64,000 nt of DNA from Synechococcus sp. CO36386bin_29 (GCA_011523835.1 WTFZ01000146.1:21644-85643); one strand, 5' to 3'. Numbered from the stretch's first letter, positions 33,538 through 42,507 are shown. A program made the numbers and translations. Notes: generated by a model from the sequence alone, not told the origin.

Positions 33538-34052
33538 CGGTTCCGAAGCTGGCGGAGAGCCTCCCAGCGGGGGTCCTGGCCGGTGCTGTCATGGTCCTGA
33601 TGGGCCTGATTCAGACCTGGAGCCCCTGGACAGTGCTCTCCACAGCGGTTGACGACCGGTCGTTGCAGATGAAGCTGTTCGAACACCCATTGCTCAGGGT
33701 CGAAGTGGCCACGCGGGTCCAGGGATTCCATCAGGCCTTCCGTGCTGGAAATGTCTTCCGAGACTTCCAGCTCCTGCTCGGACGGTGGCGCATCGCCAAG
33801 CCAGATCAGTTCTGAAGGGCTGCAGCTCAGCTGCTGATTGAACTGCCCCAGGCAGCGGTCACAGGTGAGGGTGACGATGGTGGAGAGTTCCGCATCCAAA
33901 GCCAGCACATTGCCGCGATGTTCGGCCGTCAGCTGACCCCGGACCGGAGTCAGGGATGGCATGGCCTCCAGATGGCCCTCCACGATCCAGCTTCTGGGGG
34001 CTCCCAGGGCACGGAGCTCCTGAAGGGCCACGGGCTCAAGCCCCTGGATCAC
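33534..34052 (-). CDS. DUF177 / YceD family protein
   Basis: A 172-residue protein with the DUF177 signature: beta strands around [16 protein letters not shown], an acidic middle ([13 protein letters not shown]) and [21 protein letters not shown] near the C-terminus. Two cysteine pairs (TCDRC and RCGEHC) are present, as in family members suspected of binding zinc. In other bacteria and in plants DUF177 proteins are linked to 23S rRNA accumulation, usually next to rpmF. Here the gene is sandwiched between yidC and ycf46 with 4-base overlaps on both sides. The rRNA role is carried over from the family. Confidence 0.85.
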   Translation of the reverse strand: MIQGLEPVALQELRALGAPRSWIVEGHLEAMPSLTPVRGQLTAEHRGNVLALDAELSTIVTLTCDRCLGQFNQQLSCSPSELIWLGDAPPSEQELEVSEDISSTEGLMESLDPRGHFDPEQWVFEQLHLQRPVVNRCGEHCPGAPGLNQAHQDHDSTGQDPRWEALRQLRNR

Positions 34053-35197
34053 TTGCCGCCCTTGGGTTCAAACGGCAGCCGAGCATCCCCTCCAGCTGAG
34101 CCGCCGGACGTGGCGGTGACTGCAACGGTCTGCTGGGACAACTGCTGATCGAGGATCTTCTGGAGATTGTCCGGCAACGGTTCCTTGGCCAGGATGAAGG
34201 TCTGCAGGCCCTGGAAGATGTTGGCGATCAGCATGTACAGGAGAACACCAGCGGGAAGAGGGAAGAACAGGAACATCCCGGTGATCATCACCGGAGTGAT
34301 CTTGTTGGCTGTTGACTGCTGAGGATTGGCAGGCATTCCCATGCCGGACAACAGCTGCGACAGGAACAGGGTCACTCCGAATCCACCAACGAGGATTGCG
34401 ATATCCCAGTTGATCGCCCCGTCGGCGTAGAAGCCGACCTGCCCGAGTGCCTTGATGAACAGGAAACCGCTGCGAGCGGCCAGGCCTGGAATCTTGGCCT
34501 CCACGGTGGCGTCGCCTGAGGTCAGCGCCGTCACGCTGCCGTCACTGCTGACGCTCACCACTCCTTCCCCTTTGGTGACGCTCCAGCTCGGCAGGAAGCG
34601 TTCGGGGTTTTCAATTCCCTCCAGGACATCGGCAAAGGGACGGCCGTCCTTGGTGTGGAGGTTGATGTCGGCGGAGTCTCCAACGCCCATCTTGTTGCCG
34701 CGGGGCAGGCTGGCGATCACCGGTACATGATCTCTCTCGCCGATGAAGATCGAGTGACTGGCGCTGTTGAAGGGCTTCGGTTCAACCGCGGCGATCTGTT
34801 CCGACGGGAGCACCTTGATATTCACCGTGTAGGGAACATCCGCAAACGGTGATCCGCGCAATGTTGCAAAAAGTGCGAACAGGATCGGCATCTGCACCAG
34901 CAGGGGCAGGCATCCCGCAAGAGGACTGCCGAATTCCTTCATCACCTTGCCCAGTTCTTCCTGTTGCTTCTGGGGGTTATCGGCGTACCGGCTCTTGATG
35001 TCGGCCTGACGCTTCTGCATCACGGGCTGGGCGATCCGCATGCGTCTGGCACTGCGGATGGAGCCGGCACTGAGCGGGTAGAGCGCGATGCGGATGACCA
35101 GCGTCAGGGCCACGATCGCCAGTCCATAACTGGGGACCAATCCGTAGAAAAAATCCAGGATCGGGATCAGCAGGTTGTCGGAGATGTACCCGATCAC
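34049..35197 (-). CDS. yidC: Membrane protein insertase YidC/Alb3/Oxa1
   Basis: It inserts and folds membrane proteins, including photosynthetic ones, alone or with SecYEG. The 382-residue product starts with GTG ([20 protein letters not shown]). Its conserved helices include [20 protein letters not shown] with the substrate-contact Arg, [20 protein letters not shown], a middle helix near 265-283 and the last pair ending near 330. Between helices 2 and 3 lies a lumenal/periplasmic insert of about 130 residues containing a Big2-like Ig segment ([20 protein letters not shown]). It belongs to the rpmH-rnpA-PH-yidC run and overlaps the DUF177 gene by 4 bases. Confidence 0.95.
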   Translation of the reverse strand: MIGYISDNLLIPILDFFYGLVPSYGLAIVALTLVIRIALYPLSAGSIRSARRMRIAQPVMQKRQADIKSRYADNPQKQQEELGKVMKEFGSPLAGCLPLLVQMPILFALFATLRGSPFADVPYTVNIKVLPSEQIAAVEPKPFNSASHSIFIGERDHVPVIASLPRGNKMGVGDSADINLHTKDGRPFADVLEGIENPERFLPSWSVTKGEGVVSVSSDGSVTALTSGDATVEAKIPGLAARSGFLFIKALGQVGFYADGAINWDIAILVGGFGVTLFLSQLLSGMGMPANPQQSTANKITPVMITGMFLFFPLPAGVLLYMLIANIFQGLQTFILAKEPLPDNLQKILDQQLSQQTVAVTATSGGSAGGDARLPFEPKGGK

Positions 35198-35251
35198 GTT
35201 GAAGGTCCCGTGGGAGAAATCATTGTGAAGCCAGTGTGCAGTACCACCGGA

Positions 35252-35662
35252 TCAGGCGGCGAATCCCTCGACCGACTGACTGGTTTGTGAGGACGACCGT
35301 CGTTCGGTCATCCGCTCGAGGATGTAGGCCTCTGTCTCCCGGAAGTTGGGCATTGAGCGCAGTTCCAGACGCGAGCCGTCACTCAGCACCAAGACCATGT
35401 CTCCCCAGGCTCCGAAGCCGCGGGCCACGCTGCGAACCTCCTTGATCTGCGAATACACCACCTGGGTCTTGTCCCGCCCCAACCAGCCGCCTGTGACGGA
35501 GACGCGCCGGTTGGTGATCCGGAAGCGCAGCCAGAGGGCTCTGACCACCGCTCCGATGCTGAAGGGGATACCGATCAGGGTGATCCCCAGCAGCAGGTTG
35601 AAGATCAGATCTCCTTTGGCAGGACCACCCTCGTAGTGGATCTGCTCATTGGTCGTGCTCAT
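35252..35662 (-). CDS. PH-domain membrane protein between rnpA and yidC
   Basis: The 136-residue protein has one hydrophobic hairpin (LIFNLLLGITLIGIPFSIGA, about 19-38) followed by a bacterial PH-like domain (FRITNRRVSVTGGWLGRDKT, SQIKEVRSVARGFGAWGDMV). The ATG at 35662 overlaps the rnpA stop (ATGA), so I prefer it to the longer in-frame start at 35698. A PH-domain gene at this place in the rpmH-rnpA-yidC cluster is, to my knowledge, typical of cyanobacteria, and suggests a role in membrane protein assembly. That role is not shown by the sequence. Confidence 0.85.
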   Translation of the reverse strand: MSTTNEQIHYEGGPAKGDLIFNLLLGITLIGIPFSIGAVVRALWLRFRITNRRVSVTGGWLGRDKTQVVYSQIKEVRSVARGFGAWGDMVLVLSDGSRLELRSMPNFRETEAYILERMTERRSSSQTSQSVEGFAA

Positions 35663-36045
35663 CCTTCCAGCCCGGCATCTCTCAGAAGACTGTCGCATTC
35701 TTTGAGCAGTTGCGACGGATCCACCTCCCCAGCCTCAGGACGAAGACTGAAAAGCAGCCACAGGCCGGCCAGGTCGCGCCGGCACTCCAGTCGCTGACGC
35801 AGATGATCGTGCAGCCGACGTCTGAGTCGGTTGCGCTTCACGGCGCGTTTGCTCACCTTGCTGCTGATCACCAGGGCGCATCGACAGCTCACGTCGGGAT
35901 GGAGGCGAAGTTCAGGCCGGAGCAGGCGCTTCTCGGCCTGCACCACCCTCAGCACCAGTAGTGGGGCGTGATGGCGACGACCGCTGCGGTGCAGGCGGTG
36001 GAAGCACCGGTGCCCCCTGAGACGCATCGACGCAGGGAGTGCCAT
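35659..36045 (-). CDS. rnpA: Ribonuclease P protein component
   Basis: The 128-residue protein binds the RNase P RNA and helps cleave the 5' leader of precursor tRNAs. It carries the RNR signature (SSKVSKRAVKRNRLRRRLHD), a basic helix that contacts RNA, and the strand-rich N-terminal half (HAPLLVLRVVQAE). It lies 24 bases downstream of rpmH, the classical pairing, and overlaps the following PH-domain gene by 3 bases. Confidence 0.95.
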   Translation of the reverse strand: MALPASMRLRGHRCFHRLHRSGRRHHAPLLVLRVVQAEKRLLRPELRLHPDVSCRCALVISSKVSKRAVKRNRLRRRLHDHLRQRLECRRDLAGLWLLFSLRPEAGEVDPSQLLKECDSLLRDAGLEG

Positions 36046-36069
36046 GGACCCGGTTGCGGGACAGGCGCG

Positions 36070-36207
36070 TCAGACCGCGAGCCTGGAACGGCCTCGTTTT
36101 CTGCGGGTGCGGATCACGCGACGGCCTGTGTGGGAGCGCATGCGGACGCGGAAACCAGACACCCGCTTGCGTTTGCGGCTTGTTCCTCCAAGGGTTCTTT
36201 TGGTCAT
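36070..36207 (-). CDS. rpmH: 50S ribosomal protein L34
   Basis: A 45-residue, very basic protein: [19 protein letters not shown], then [20 protein letters not shown] and SRLAV. This is the standard L34 sequence pattern. It is the first gene of the leftward rpmH-rnpA-PH-yidC-DUF177-ycf46 run, so its promoter probably lies in 36208-36253, which separates it from the DUF2808 gene. Confidence 0.97.
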   Translation of the reverse strand: MTKRTLGGTSRKRKRVSGFRVRMRSHTGRRVIRTRRKRGRSRLAV

Positions 36208-36253
36208 CTCAGTGGTCTGGCTTCCTGCCGATCAGAACTCGTAAACCTATCAG

Positions 36254-36826
36254 TCAGTCCATGTCGATCAGCCAGCTCCCTGCGTAGCCGGACATAGGAA
36301 CGTCGCCGGGGGCCTGAATCAGGGCGTTGAGCTGATACATCCGTCTGCCTTCCGGATTGAACAGCTTGATTCGCAAGGCGTAATCACCCTCCATGGGAAT
36401 CGGTTGTTCAGGGAAGACCTCAATGGCGGTCTGCTGCTCGTTGATTTCGATGGTGGCTGGAATCTCCTCGAGGCATTTGGTGCGATGCATCATCCCGCCC
36501 TTGCTCATGCGGCAGACGGCCATGCGTTCCGGCTTCAGTTTCGAGTCGAAATAGTCGGGCACGGTGACCGTCAGCTTGAGGATGGCGGTCTTCCGGTCCT
36601 TGGCCCGCAGGGTCAGATACCAGGTGGAACGTTCGTCCGGCAGCGTTGAAGTCAGGTAGTAATACAGCTTCCGGTACTCACGGTCGCTATCCCAGCGAAA
36701 TTCGATCAGCCCGGGTGTCCCCTGGGCGCGGACAGACGAGGCCTGGGGTGCGATCAATGCCGGAGCCAGCACGAGACCGGCGATCGTCCCCGCCGGAAGC
36801 AGACGAAGAAGCAACTTGCGGAGCAT
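36254..36826 (-). CDS. DUF2808 secreted protein
   Basis: A 190-residue exported protein with a signal peptide (MLRKLLLRLLPAGTIAGLVL, cleaved near SSVRAQG). The mature domain has the DUF2808 features: WYLTLRAKDRKTAILKLTVTVPDYF, a Cys pair (MAVCRMSKG and RTKCLEEIP) and FPEQPIPMEGDYALRIKLFN. DUF2808 is a cyanobacterial family of periplasmic proteins with no assigned function. It stands alone, 75 bases downstream of aroH on the same strand and 46 bases from rpmH. Confidence 0.85.
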   Translation of the reverse strand: MLRKLLLRLLPAGTIAGLVLAPALIAPQASSVRAQGTPGLIEFRWDSDREYRKLYYYLTSTLPDERSTWYLTLRAKDRKTAILKLTVTVPDYFDSKLKPERMAVCRMSKGGMMHRTKCLEEIPATIEINEQQTAIEVFPEQPIPMEGDYALRIKLFNPEGRRMYQLNALIQAPGDVPMSGYAGSWLIDMD

Positions 36827-36901
36827 GGCACCTACTCGAATGGTTGGATTCTCCTGAGACCCAAGCCAGGAAGGAGCATTTCTGGGCCGGCGTCTGAGCT
36901 G

Positions 36902-37285
36902 TCAGTTGTGACCGGATCTGTCTGGCCGCAGCATTCGGGCACCTTCCAGATAGGGGTGAATCGGCATCTGCCCTTCCGGCATCCACACCAGGGCCAGAAC
37001 GCGGATGCAGCGCTCCAGATCCCCTGCCACGGCCATCTGCTGGCAGTCCAAAAGCGCTACCCGGTCCCAGCCTCGACGACTGCGGGCAACAGCGGCGGGA
37101 AAGCAGGCATTCAGATCCCCGGTGACGGAGAAGGTCACCGACACAATCCGTTCTGCAGTGAGGTTGTTGCCATCGACCAGGGCGTCGATCAGCTCGGCGA
37201 CGGCCTTCTGGATCGCGTCTGAGCTGTTGTCGGGACAGGTGGTGGCTCCGCGCAGACCGATCAGCTGCAGGAGGGAGTCGCTCAT
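36902..37285 (-). CDS. aroH: Chorismate mutase, AroH class
   Basis: It converts chorismate to prephenate on the way to phenylalanine and tyrosine. The 127-residue length and motifs fit the trimeric AroH (Bacillus-type) enzyme: LIGLRGATTCPDNS with the catalytic Arg near the start, a T/S-rich strand (IVSVTFSVTGDLNACFPA) with Arg in AVARSRRGWD, and CIRVLALVW near the C-terminus. Its start overlaps the sppA stop by 4 bases. There is no regulatory ACT domain. Confidence 0.92.
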   Translation of the reverse strand: MSDSLLQLIGLRGATTCPDNSSDAIQKAVAELIDALVDGNNLTAERIVSVTFSVTGDLNACFPAAVARSRRGWDRVALLDCQQMAVAGDLERCIRVLALVWMPEGQMPIHPYLEGARMLRPDRSGHN

Positions 37286-38091
37286 GGTCGATACAGCCAG
37301 AGAACCTGACCGCTTCCCATGAGCTCGATGCAGAGACGGTTCTGCAGTTGCTGAATCAGCTGAGAGCCCGGCAGCAGGCCAGTGAGTTTGCGGCGACTCT
37401 TGCCAAGCGTGACGGGACGCAGATCCTCATCCAGCTCAGCCAGTCGGGCCGTGACGCGGCGGGCATGCTCCTCATCCCCGAGTTCATCGACCAGACCGAG
37501 GTCCTTGGCTTGAGCTCCGCTGAACACGCGCCCATCGGCGAAGGTTTTGACGGCCTCCCGACTCATGCCGCGCCCGTCAGCAACGACACCGACGAACTGG
37601 TCATAGCTGCTGTCGATGAGCTCCTGAAGCAGCGCCCGTTCTGCGTCGCTGAGCGGGCGGTCCGGAGAGAGGATGTCTTTGAACGGGCCGCTCTTCACTG
37701 TGTCGAAGCGGATTCCGATTCGTTCGAACACCCTCGACAGATCGTTGCCACGCAGGATCACTCCGATGGAGCCGGTGATCGTGCCGGGATTCGCCACGAT
37801 CCTTTCCGCGGCCACGCCCACATAGACCCCGCCGGAGGCGGAGATGTTGCCGAAGCTGGCCACCACCCTGCAGCCCTTGTCCCGCAGCCTCATCAAGGCG
37901 GCATGAATCTCCTGGCTGTCACCGACGGTGCCTCCCGGGCTGTCGATCCGCAGTAACAGAGCAGGGAATTCGCGTTCGCCGACTTCCCTCAGCGCCCGGA
38001 GCACCCGCAACCGGGTGGCGCCTGTGATGGGGCCGTCGAGAACGACTCGGGCCATCTTCCGGCGGGATTTACGACGCCACGGCCAGGCCAT
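37282..38091 (-). CDS. sppA: Signal peptide peptidase SppA (short form)
   Basis: A 269-residue serine protease of the S49 family that degrades leftover signal peptides in the membrane. The catalytic serine lies in SASGGVYV (Ser86) and the lysine motif TVKSGPFKDI follows at about 131-140; RIDSPGGTVGDSQEIHAAL and ITGSIGVI are also family-typical. It is the short form with one protease domain. The N-terminus (MAWPWRRKSRRKMARV) is basic without a clear transmembrane helix, which is unusual for SppA and might mean peripheral attachment. It overlaps aroH by 4 bases and diverges from the EamA gene. Confidence 0.92.
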   Translation of the reverse strand: MAWPWRRKSRRKMARVVLDGPITGATRLRVLRALREVGEREFPALLLRIDSPGGTVGDSQEIHAALMRLRDKGCRVVASFGNISASGGVYVGVAAERIVANPGTITGSIGVILRGNDLSRVFERIGIRFDTVKSGPFKDILSPDRPLSDAERALLQELIDSSYDQFVGVVADGRGMSREAVKTFADGRVFSGAQAKDLGLVDELGDEEHARRVTARLAELDEDLRPVTLGKSRRKLTGLLPGSQLIQQLQNRLCIELMGSGQVLWLYRP

Positions 38092-38145
38092 GTCTCACAG
38101 CTGCTTCCTCCCGGATCTTAAAAAGGCCCTCAACCCCCCATCCCG

Positions 38146-39081
38146 ATGCCCACCTCCGCCCGCTGGCTGCTGATGGTGCTTCCCTTCGCGTTGTGGGGCA
38201 CGGCGATGACGGCCATGGCCCCGCTGATCCCAACGGGCGGCCCCTGGCTTGTGGCGAGCCTCCGTCTGTTGCCTGCCGGAATCGTGGTGCTCCTCTGGGT
38301 GCGTGCGTCAGGTGGTTCCCTGCGGATCGATTCGAGGGACCTGGGCTGGTTCAGCCTCTTCACCCTGGTGGATGCCTGTCTGTTCCAGGCGGTGCTGGCC
38401 CGAGGTCTGGAGCAGACCGGAGCCGGCCTCGGCTCGGTGCTGATCGACTCCCAGCCCCTGATGGTTGCGCTTCTCGCCCGGGCCCTCTTCGCCGAGTCGA
38501 TCAATCCTGTGGGCTGGATGGGGCTGGCTCTCGGTCTGGCTGGAATCCTCTGTCTGGGGGTGCCTGCGGACCTCTTGCGTCATTGGTGGCTGCTGGCGGA
38601 GCGGCCCGCGATGCAGGACCTGCTGCAGCCCGGCGAGGCCTGGATGCTCCTGGCTGCTCTGGCGATGGCGTTTGGCACCGTGTTGATCCGCTTCGCGTCG
38701 CGTCACAGTGATCCGGTGGTCACCACCGGCTGGCACATGCTTCTGGGCAGCCTCCCGCTTCTGCTTCTCTCCGGTCTAGACCGTGGATTCGCCCTCCCTG
38801 CCTGGAGTGGTTTCGACTGGACACGCATGGCTTTCGCCAGCCTCCTCGGCAGCGCCCTGGCCTATGGCCTGTTCTTCTGGTTTGCCAGCCGTCGGGATCT
38901 CACCGCTTTCAGCAGTCTGGGATTCCTTACACCGGTGTTCGCTCTGGCCACCGGGGGCTGGTTCCTGGGGGAGCGCCTGGCTCCGTTGCAATGGTTCGGG
39001 GTGTTTCTGGTGCTGTTGTCCGTGCTCTGCGTCAGTCAGCGAAGACGGCTCTGGGAGCCTGCGGAGTCTCCAGCGGCATGA
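38146..39081 (+). CDS. EamA/DMT-family transporter (10 membrane helices)
   Basis: A 311-residue integral membrane protein with two EamA halves, each about five helices (for example WLLMVLPFALWGTAMTAMAP at the start, and GSALAYGLFFWFASRRDLTA plus LGFLTPVFALATGGWFLGER in the second half). The GERL motif followed by a last hydrophobic helix (FGVFLVLLSVLCVS) is typical. Such proteins export small metabolites or amino acids; the substrate cannot be told from sequence. Its stop overlaps the start of the GT4 glycosyltransferase (ATGA), so the two are probably co-translated. Confidence 0.9.
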   Translation: MPTSARWLLMVLPFALWGTAMTAMAPLIPTGGPWLVASLRLLPAGIVVLLWVRASGGSLRIDSRDLGWFSLFTLVDACLFQAVLARGLEQTGAGLGSVLIDSQPLMVALLARALFAESINPVGWMGLALGLAGILCLGVPADLLRHWWLLAERPAMQDLLQPGEAWMLLAALAMAFGTVLIRFASRHSDPVVTTGWHMLLGSLPLLLLSGLDRGFALPAWSGFDWTRMAFASLLGSALAYGLFFWFASRRDLTAFSSLGFLTPVFALATGGWFLGERLAPLQWFGVFLVLLSVLCVSQRRRLWEPAESPAA

Positions 39082-40181
39082 GCGAGCGTCCATTGCATCT
39101 GGTGCTGCTGAGCACCCCGATCGGCGCTCTTGGCAGCGGCCGTGGAGGCGGGGTGGAACTCACCTTGACTTCACTCCTGCAGGGGCTGGCCGAGCGGGGG
39201 CACCGCCTGACCCTCATCGCTGCTGACGGTTCCCGCCTGCCGCCTGGATGCGATTCAGTTGAACTGGTGATGCTGCCGGGTGCCGATCAGCCCAGCTGGC
39301 AGCACGCTGCTGAGGATGCACCGGTGGTGATCCCGAGAAACGGTTTGCTGCCGTCGATGCTGGGCGAAGCACTGCGGCGTGCCCCCTCCGCCGATGCCGT
39401 TCTCAACTTCGGCTACGACTGGCTGCCTCTGTGGACCACCCCCTGGGTTTCGGTTCCGCTGTTCCACCTGATCAGCATGGGGGATGTCGCGGCTGTGATG
39501 CGCGATGCGATCGAGTCTCTGGCGCGGTGGGATCAGCGGCGACTGGCCTTTCACACCAGCCGTCAGGCCGCTGATTTCCAGTTGCCGGCGCCGCCTTGCG
39601 TGGTGGGCAATGGCTTTGATCTGGGTCGCTATGAGCTGCGGCTTGCGACGGACGGACCCCTCGGATGGGCCGGCCGCATCGCTCCGGAGAAGGGGCTTGA
39701 AGATGCGGCAGCCGCCGCTGCTGCGCTTGGAGAACGCCTGCTGGTGTGGGGCCTGAGGGAGGATTCGGCCTATGCCGCGGCTGTGGAGGCCGGGGTCCCT
39801 GCCGGCACCATCGACTGGAGAGGTTTTCTTCCGACGCAGGAGTTGCAGCGTGATCTGGGGCGCTGCCGCGCTCTGATCAACACACCGAAATGGAATGAGG
39901 CCTACGGCAACGTCGTGGTCGAGGCCCTGGCCTGCGGCGTTCCGGTGGTCGCCTATGACCGGGGCGGACCAGGGGAGCTGATCCGTTCCGGAGAGACCGG
40001 CTGGCTGGTTCCACCGGATGATCGCCAGGCTCTGGTGGAGGCTCTTGATCGGGTCGGGCAGATCGATCGTCGGCGCTGCCGCTCCTGGGTGGAGGACAAC
40101 GCCACCTGCTCGGTGTTCAGTCGCCGCGTTGAGCGCTGGATCAGGGATGGGCTCGTGGAGGATGTCAGCATCGGCGCGTAG
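39078..40181 (+). CDS. GT4 family glycosyltransferase
   Basis: A 367-residue GT-B fold enzyme. The N-terminal loop LGSGRGGGVELTLTSLLQGL binds acceptor and nucleotide. The C-terminal half holds WAGRIAPEKGLEDA, then NTPKWNEAYGNVVVEALACG and VVAYDRGGPGELI, the EX7E region of retaining GT4 enzymes. The overall pattern resembles, from memory, the UDP-glucose:tetrahydrobiopterin glucosyltransferase of Synechococcus, so a pteridine acceptor is possible, but a sugar or lipid acceptor cannot be excluded. The ATG at 39078 overlaps the transporter stop; an upstream in-frame extension lies inside the transporter gene and is not used. Confidence 0.85.
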   Translation: MSERPLHLVLLSTPIGALGSGRGGGVELTLTSLLQGLAERGHRLTLIAADGSRLPPGCDSVELVMLPGADQPSWQHAAEDAPVVIPRNGLLPSMLGEALRRAPSADAVLNFGYDWLPLWTTPWVSVPLFHLISMGDVAAVMRDAIESLARWDQRRLAFHTSRQAADFQLPAPPCVVGNGFDLGRYELRLATDGPLGWAGRIAPEKGLEDAAAAAAALGERLLVWGLREDSAYAAAVEAGVPAGTIDWRGFLPTQELQRDLGRCRALINTPKWNEAYGNVVVEALACGVPVVAYDRGGPGELIRSGETGWLVPPDDRQALVEALDRVGQIDRRRCRSWVEDNATCSVFSRRVERWIRDGLVEDVSIGA

Positions 40182-40199
40182 CAGTGAGGGCCGGCGTTG

Positions 40200-41984
40200 G
40201 TGGCGGTGTCGGACGGACAGCGAAGACGGGTGCTTGGGCTGGTCGTGGGTCTGGGCGTTCTGATCGCTCTTTGGCGACTCGGCAGCACGGGGTTGATGGA
40301 TGAGACGCCGCCTCTGTTCGCGGCGGCCGGTCGGGCGATGGCCGATACAGGCGACTGGTTGACTCCCCGTGTCAACGGTTTGCCGCGTTACGACAAACCA
40401 CCGCTTGTGTACTGGCTCATGGGGGCCTTCAACGCCCTGCCGGGCCATGAAGGTTGGGATCCACTCGGGAGCTGGGCAGCCCGTCTGCCGTCCGCTCTGG
40501 CGACCGTGGCGATGATGCTCGGCCTGTCTGACACCCTCTTGCGCTGGCCGCAGCCAGGCACAAGTCGCCCCGGGAGGACGGCTGTGGCTGCAGCTCTTGC
40601 CTTCGCCCTTTCGCCACTGGTGCTCGTGTGGACCCGCACGGCCGTGAGTGATGCTCTGCTCTGTGCCCTGCTGGGCCTCAGCCTGCTTCTGCAATGGCGC
40701 CGTTTCGCCTGCCCCGAATCGGTTCGCTGGTGGCCCGCCTGGGTGGTGCTCGGCCTGGCGGTTCTCGCCAAGGGTCCCGTGGCTGTGGTCCTCACCGGTC
40801 TGACCTTGCTGATCTTCGCCGCACTGCGGAGAGATCCGGTGACGCCCTGGCTGCGCTTGCGTCCGTTGCAGGGGCTGCTGATCACAGCCTCCGTGAGCCT
40901 GCCCTGGTATGCCGCGGAACTGCTGGTGGAAGGCCAGCCCTTCTGGGACAGCTTTTTCGGCTACCACAACCTCCAGCGCTTCACCTCGGTGGTGAATGAC
41001 CATCTGCAGCCCTGGTGGTTTTTCGGACCGGTGATGCTGGTGGCGGCTCTTCCTTTCACGCCTCTGCTGCTGATTGGTCTGGCTCAGGGACTGCGCGGTC
41101 GCCCCGAGCCATCGGACTCCCTCCAGCAGTTCAGCAGCTCCTGGCTCCTGGCCGTGCTTCTGCTGTTCACCACAGCGGCCACAAAACTCCCCAGTTACTG
41201 GTTGCCTGCCACACCGGCGGCTGCACTCCTGATCGCCTTGATCGCCGCCCGTCCGGGTTGGCCCGTTCGGGCGGCCTGGCTGAGTACAGCGGCTCTGACT
41301 CTGCTGCTTGCCGCCGGTTTCTGGAGTTCACCGCTCTGGGTCCCCCTGATCAGCGATCCGGAGATGCCCACCCTGGCTCCCGATCTGCTGGCCAGCGGCT
41401 TTGTGCTTCGTGCTGCGGGCTGGTTCACGGTTGCCGGGCTGATCGGCGTGCTGTTGCATCGGCGCGATGCGCTGGTGGCTCTGCTCGCGATGCAGGGAGC
41501 CCTGGTGCTGTTTCACATCACCGCTCTCGTTCCGATTGCTGAGCTGGCGGATCAGTTGCGTCAGCGGCCTGTGCGGCAGGCCGCGGATCAGATGAACCTG
41601 TCTCGCCGAGAACGCGAACCGCTGGCGATGGTGGGTGCGATGAAGCCGTCGCTGCACTTCTACACCGGGCGAGTGATTCTGTTTGAAGGACGGTCGGAAG
41701 GGGCCCTGGTGAACCTGGCCGATCGGCTCAGCCATGAGCACCGGCGCGGTTGGCAGGGGCATCCTCTGGATTCACCGCAGGCTTCCGACACCCTGCTTCT
41801 GGTGATTGACCGTGGCACTGCACGTCAGGAGCACTGGCGCGGTCTGAATCCTCAGTTGCTCGGCAGCTACGGGATCTATCAGGTCTGGCGTCTCGATCGG
41901 AGCCGCCTGGATCAGCGAGCTGCTGCTCTGATGCAGGAAGGAGTGGATGCCGACTGGCGCGATCCGCGGCCCGAGCGGTTCTGA
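40200..41984 (+). CDS. ArnT-like membrane glycosyltransferase (GT-C, GT39/83)
   Basis: A protein of about 594 residues with a dozen membrane helices and the GT-C first-loop motif MDETPPLFAAAGRAM, then RYDKPPLVYWLMG. This is the ArnT/PMT pattern, in which an Asp-Glu pair near the first loop is catalytic and the donor is a polyprenyl-phosphate sugar. It probably adds a sugar to a lipid or cell-surface component on the periplasmic side. A TTG at 40197 and a GTG at 40206 are alternative starts. It is 18 bases after the GT4 gene and ends 4 bases from the convergent DUF721 gene. Confidence 0.88.
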   Translation: MAVSDGQRRRVLGLVVGLGVLIALWRLGSTGLMDETPPLFAAAGRAMADTGDWLTPRVNGLPRYDKPPLVYWLMGAFNALPGHEGWDPLGSWAARLPSALATVAMMLGLSDTLLRWPQPGTSRPGRTAVAAALAFALSPLVLVWTRTAVSDALLCALLGLSLLLQWRRFACPESVRWWPAWVVLGLAVLAKGPVAVVLTGLTLLIFAALRRDPVTPWLRLRPLQGLLITASVSLPWYAAELLVEGQPFWDSFFGYHNLQRFTSVVNDHLQPWWFFGPVMLVAALPFTPLLLIGLAQGLRGRPEPSDSLQQFSSSWLLAVLLLFTTAATKLPSYWLPATPAAALLIALIAARPGWPVRAAWLSTAALTLLLAAGFWSSPLWVPLISDPEMPTLAPDLLASGFVLRAAGWFTVAGLIGVLLHRRDALVALLAMQGALVLFHITALVPIAELADQLRQRPVRQAADQMNLSRREREPLAMVGAMKPSLHFYTGRVILFEGRSEGALVNLADRLSHEHRRGWQGHPLDSPQASDTLLLVIDRGTARQEHWRGLNPQLLGSYGIYQVWRLDRSRLDQRAAALMQEGVDADWRDPRPERF

Positions 41985-41988
41985 TCGC

Positions 41989-42507
41989 TCAAAGGCTCAG
42001 CCGTTCCCTGTGGCAGAAGCCGCAACACTTCCAGAGGGAGATCTCCCCCTGGGGAGCAGGTCGGCCACAGCGCGGGCAGCTCCCCATGCCGTGAACGTCG
42101 GCCCGACTGGGATGGCGGGCCCAGATGCTGGCCTCGCTGTCGAGAGGGCGCGTCGTGGCTGGATGGTGCTGCTGGATGCGCAGATCCTGAATGGTGTGGC
42201 CAGCTGCACGCAATGAGGCCAGAAGCTGAGAACGGCTGTACTGCAAAGCCTGTCGCCACTGGGGATGGCTGGCACCAATGGTGAGGATGCCGCGTTGAAG
42301 GCTGAGGGGTTGGCAGTGAGGAGACAGCTGTGCGCCAGCAATCCGGGGCCAGTCCTGCCAGAGCGCAGCCAGGTTTCCCTCGTGGTGCCAGTCACGTTTC
42401 AGCTCCTCGAGACAGTCCTGGAGAGGAGCGGCTGCAGTCGGCTGGGGCGCCTGCAGCAGTTCAAGACCTCTTAGTCGGCGACGTTGAGGGTCGGGAGCCA
42501 CAGCCAT
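41989..42507 (-). CDS. DUF721/DciA-like protein with C-terminal zinc ribbon
   Basis: The first 115 residues fit the DUF721/DciA fold (LAALWQDWPRIAGAQLSPHC, then LQRGILTIGASHPQWRQALQ). DciA proteins act as loaders of the replicative helicase DnaB in bacteria lacking DnaC. Residues 144-165 add a zinc-ribbon-like pair (C144PRC147 and CCGFC, 161-165). A cyanobacterial DciA with a short N-terminal domain is therefore likely; the zinc ribbon could help bind single-stranded DNA. The gene faces pspA divergently with 63 bases between starts and is convergent with the GT-C gene. Confidence 0.75.
   Translation of the reverse strand: MAVAPDPQRRRLRGLELLQAPQPTAAAPLQDCLEELKRDWHHEGNLAALWQDWPRIAGAQLSPHCQPLSLQRGILTIGASHPQWRQALQYSRSQLLASLRAAGHTIQDLRIQQHHPATTRPLDSEASIWARHPSRADVHGMGSCPRCGRPAPQGEISLWKCCGFCHRERLSL

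Noticed and set aside
39255..41003. Long minus-strand ORF (582 codons) opposite the two glycosyltransferases
   Set aside because: It crosses two conserved + strand genes; His/Gln/Pro-rich shadow composition.
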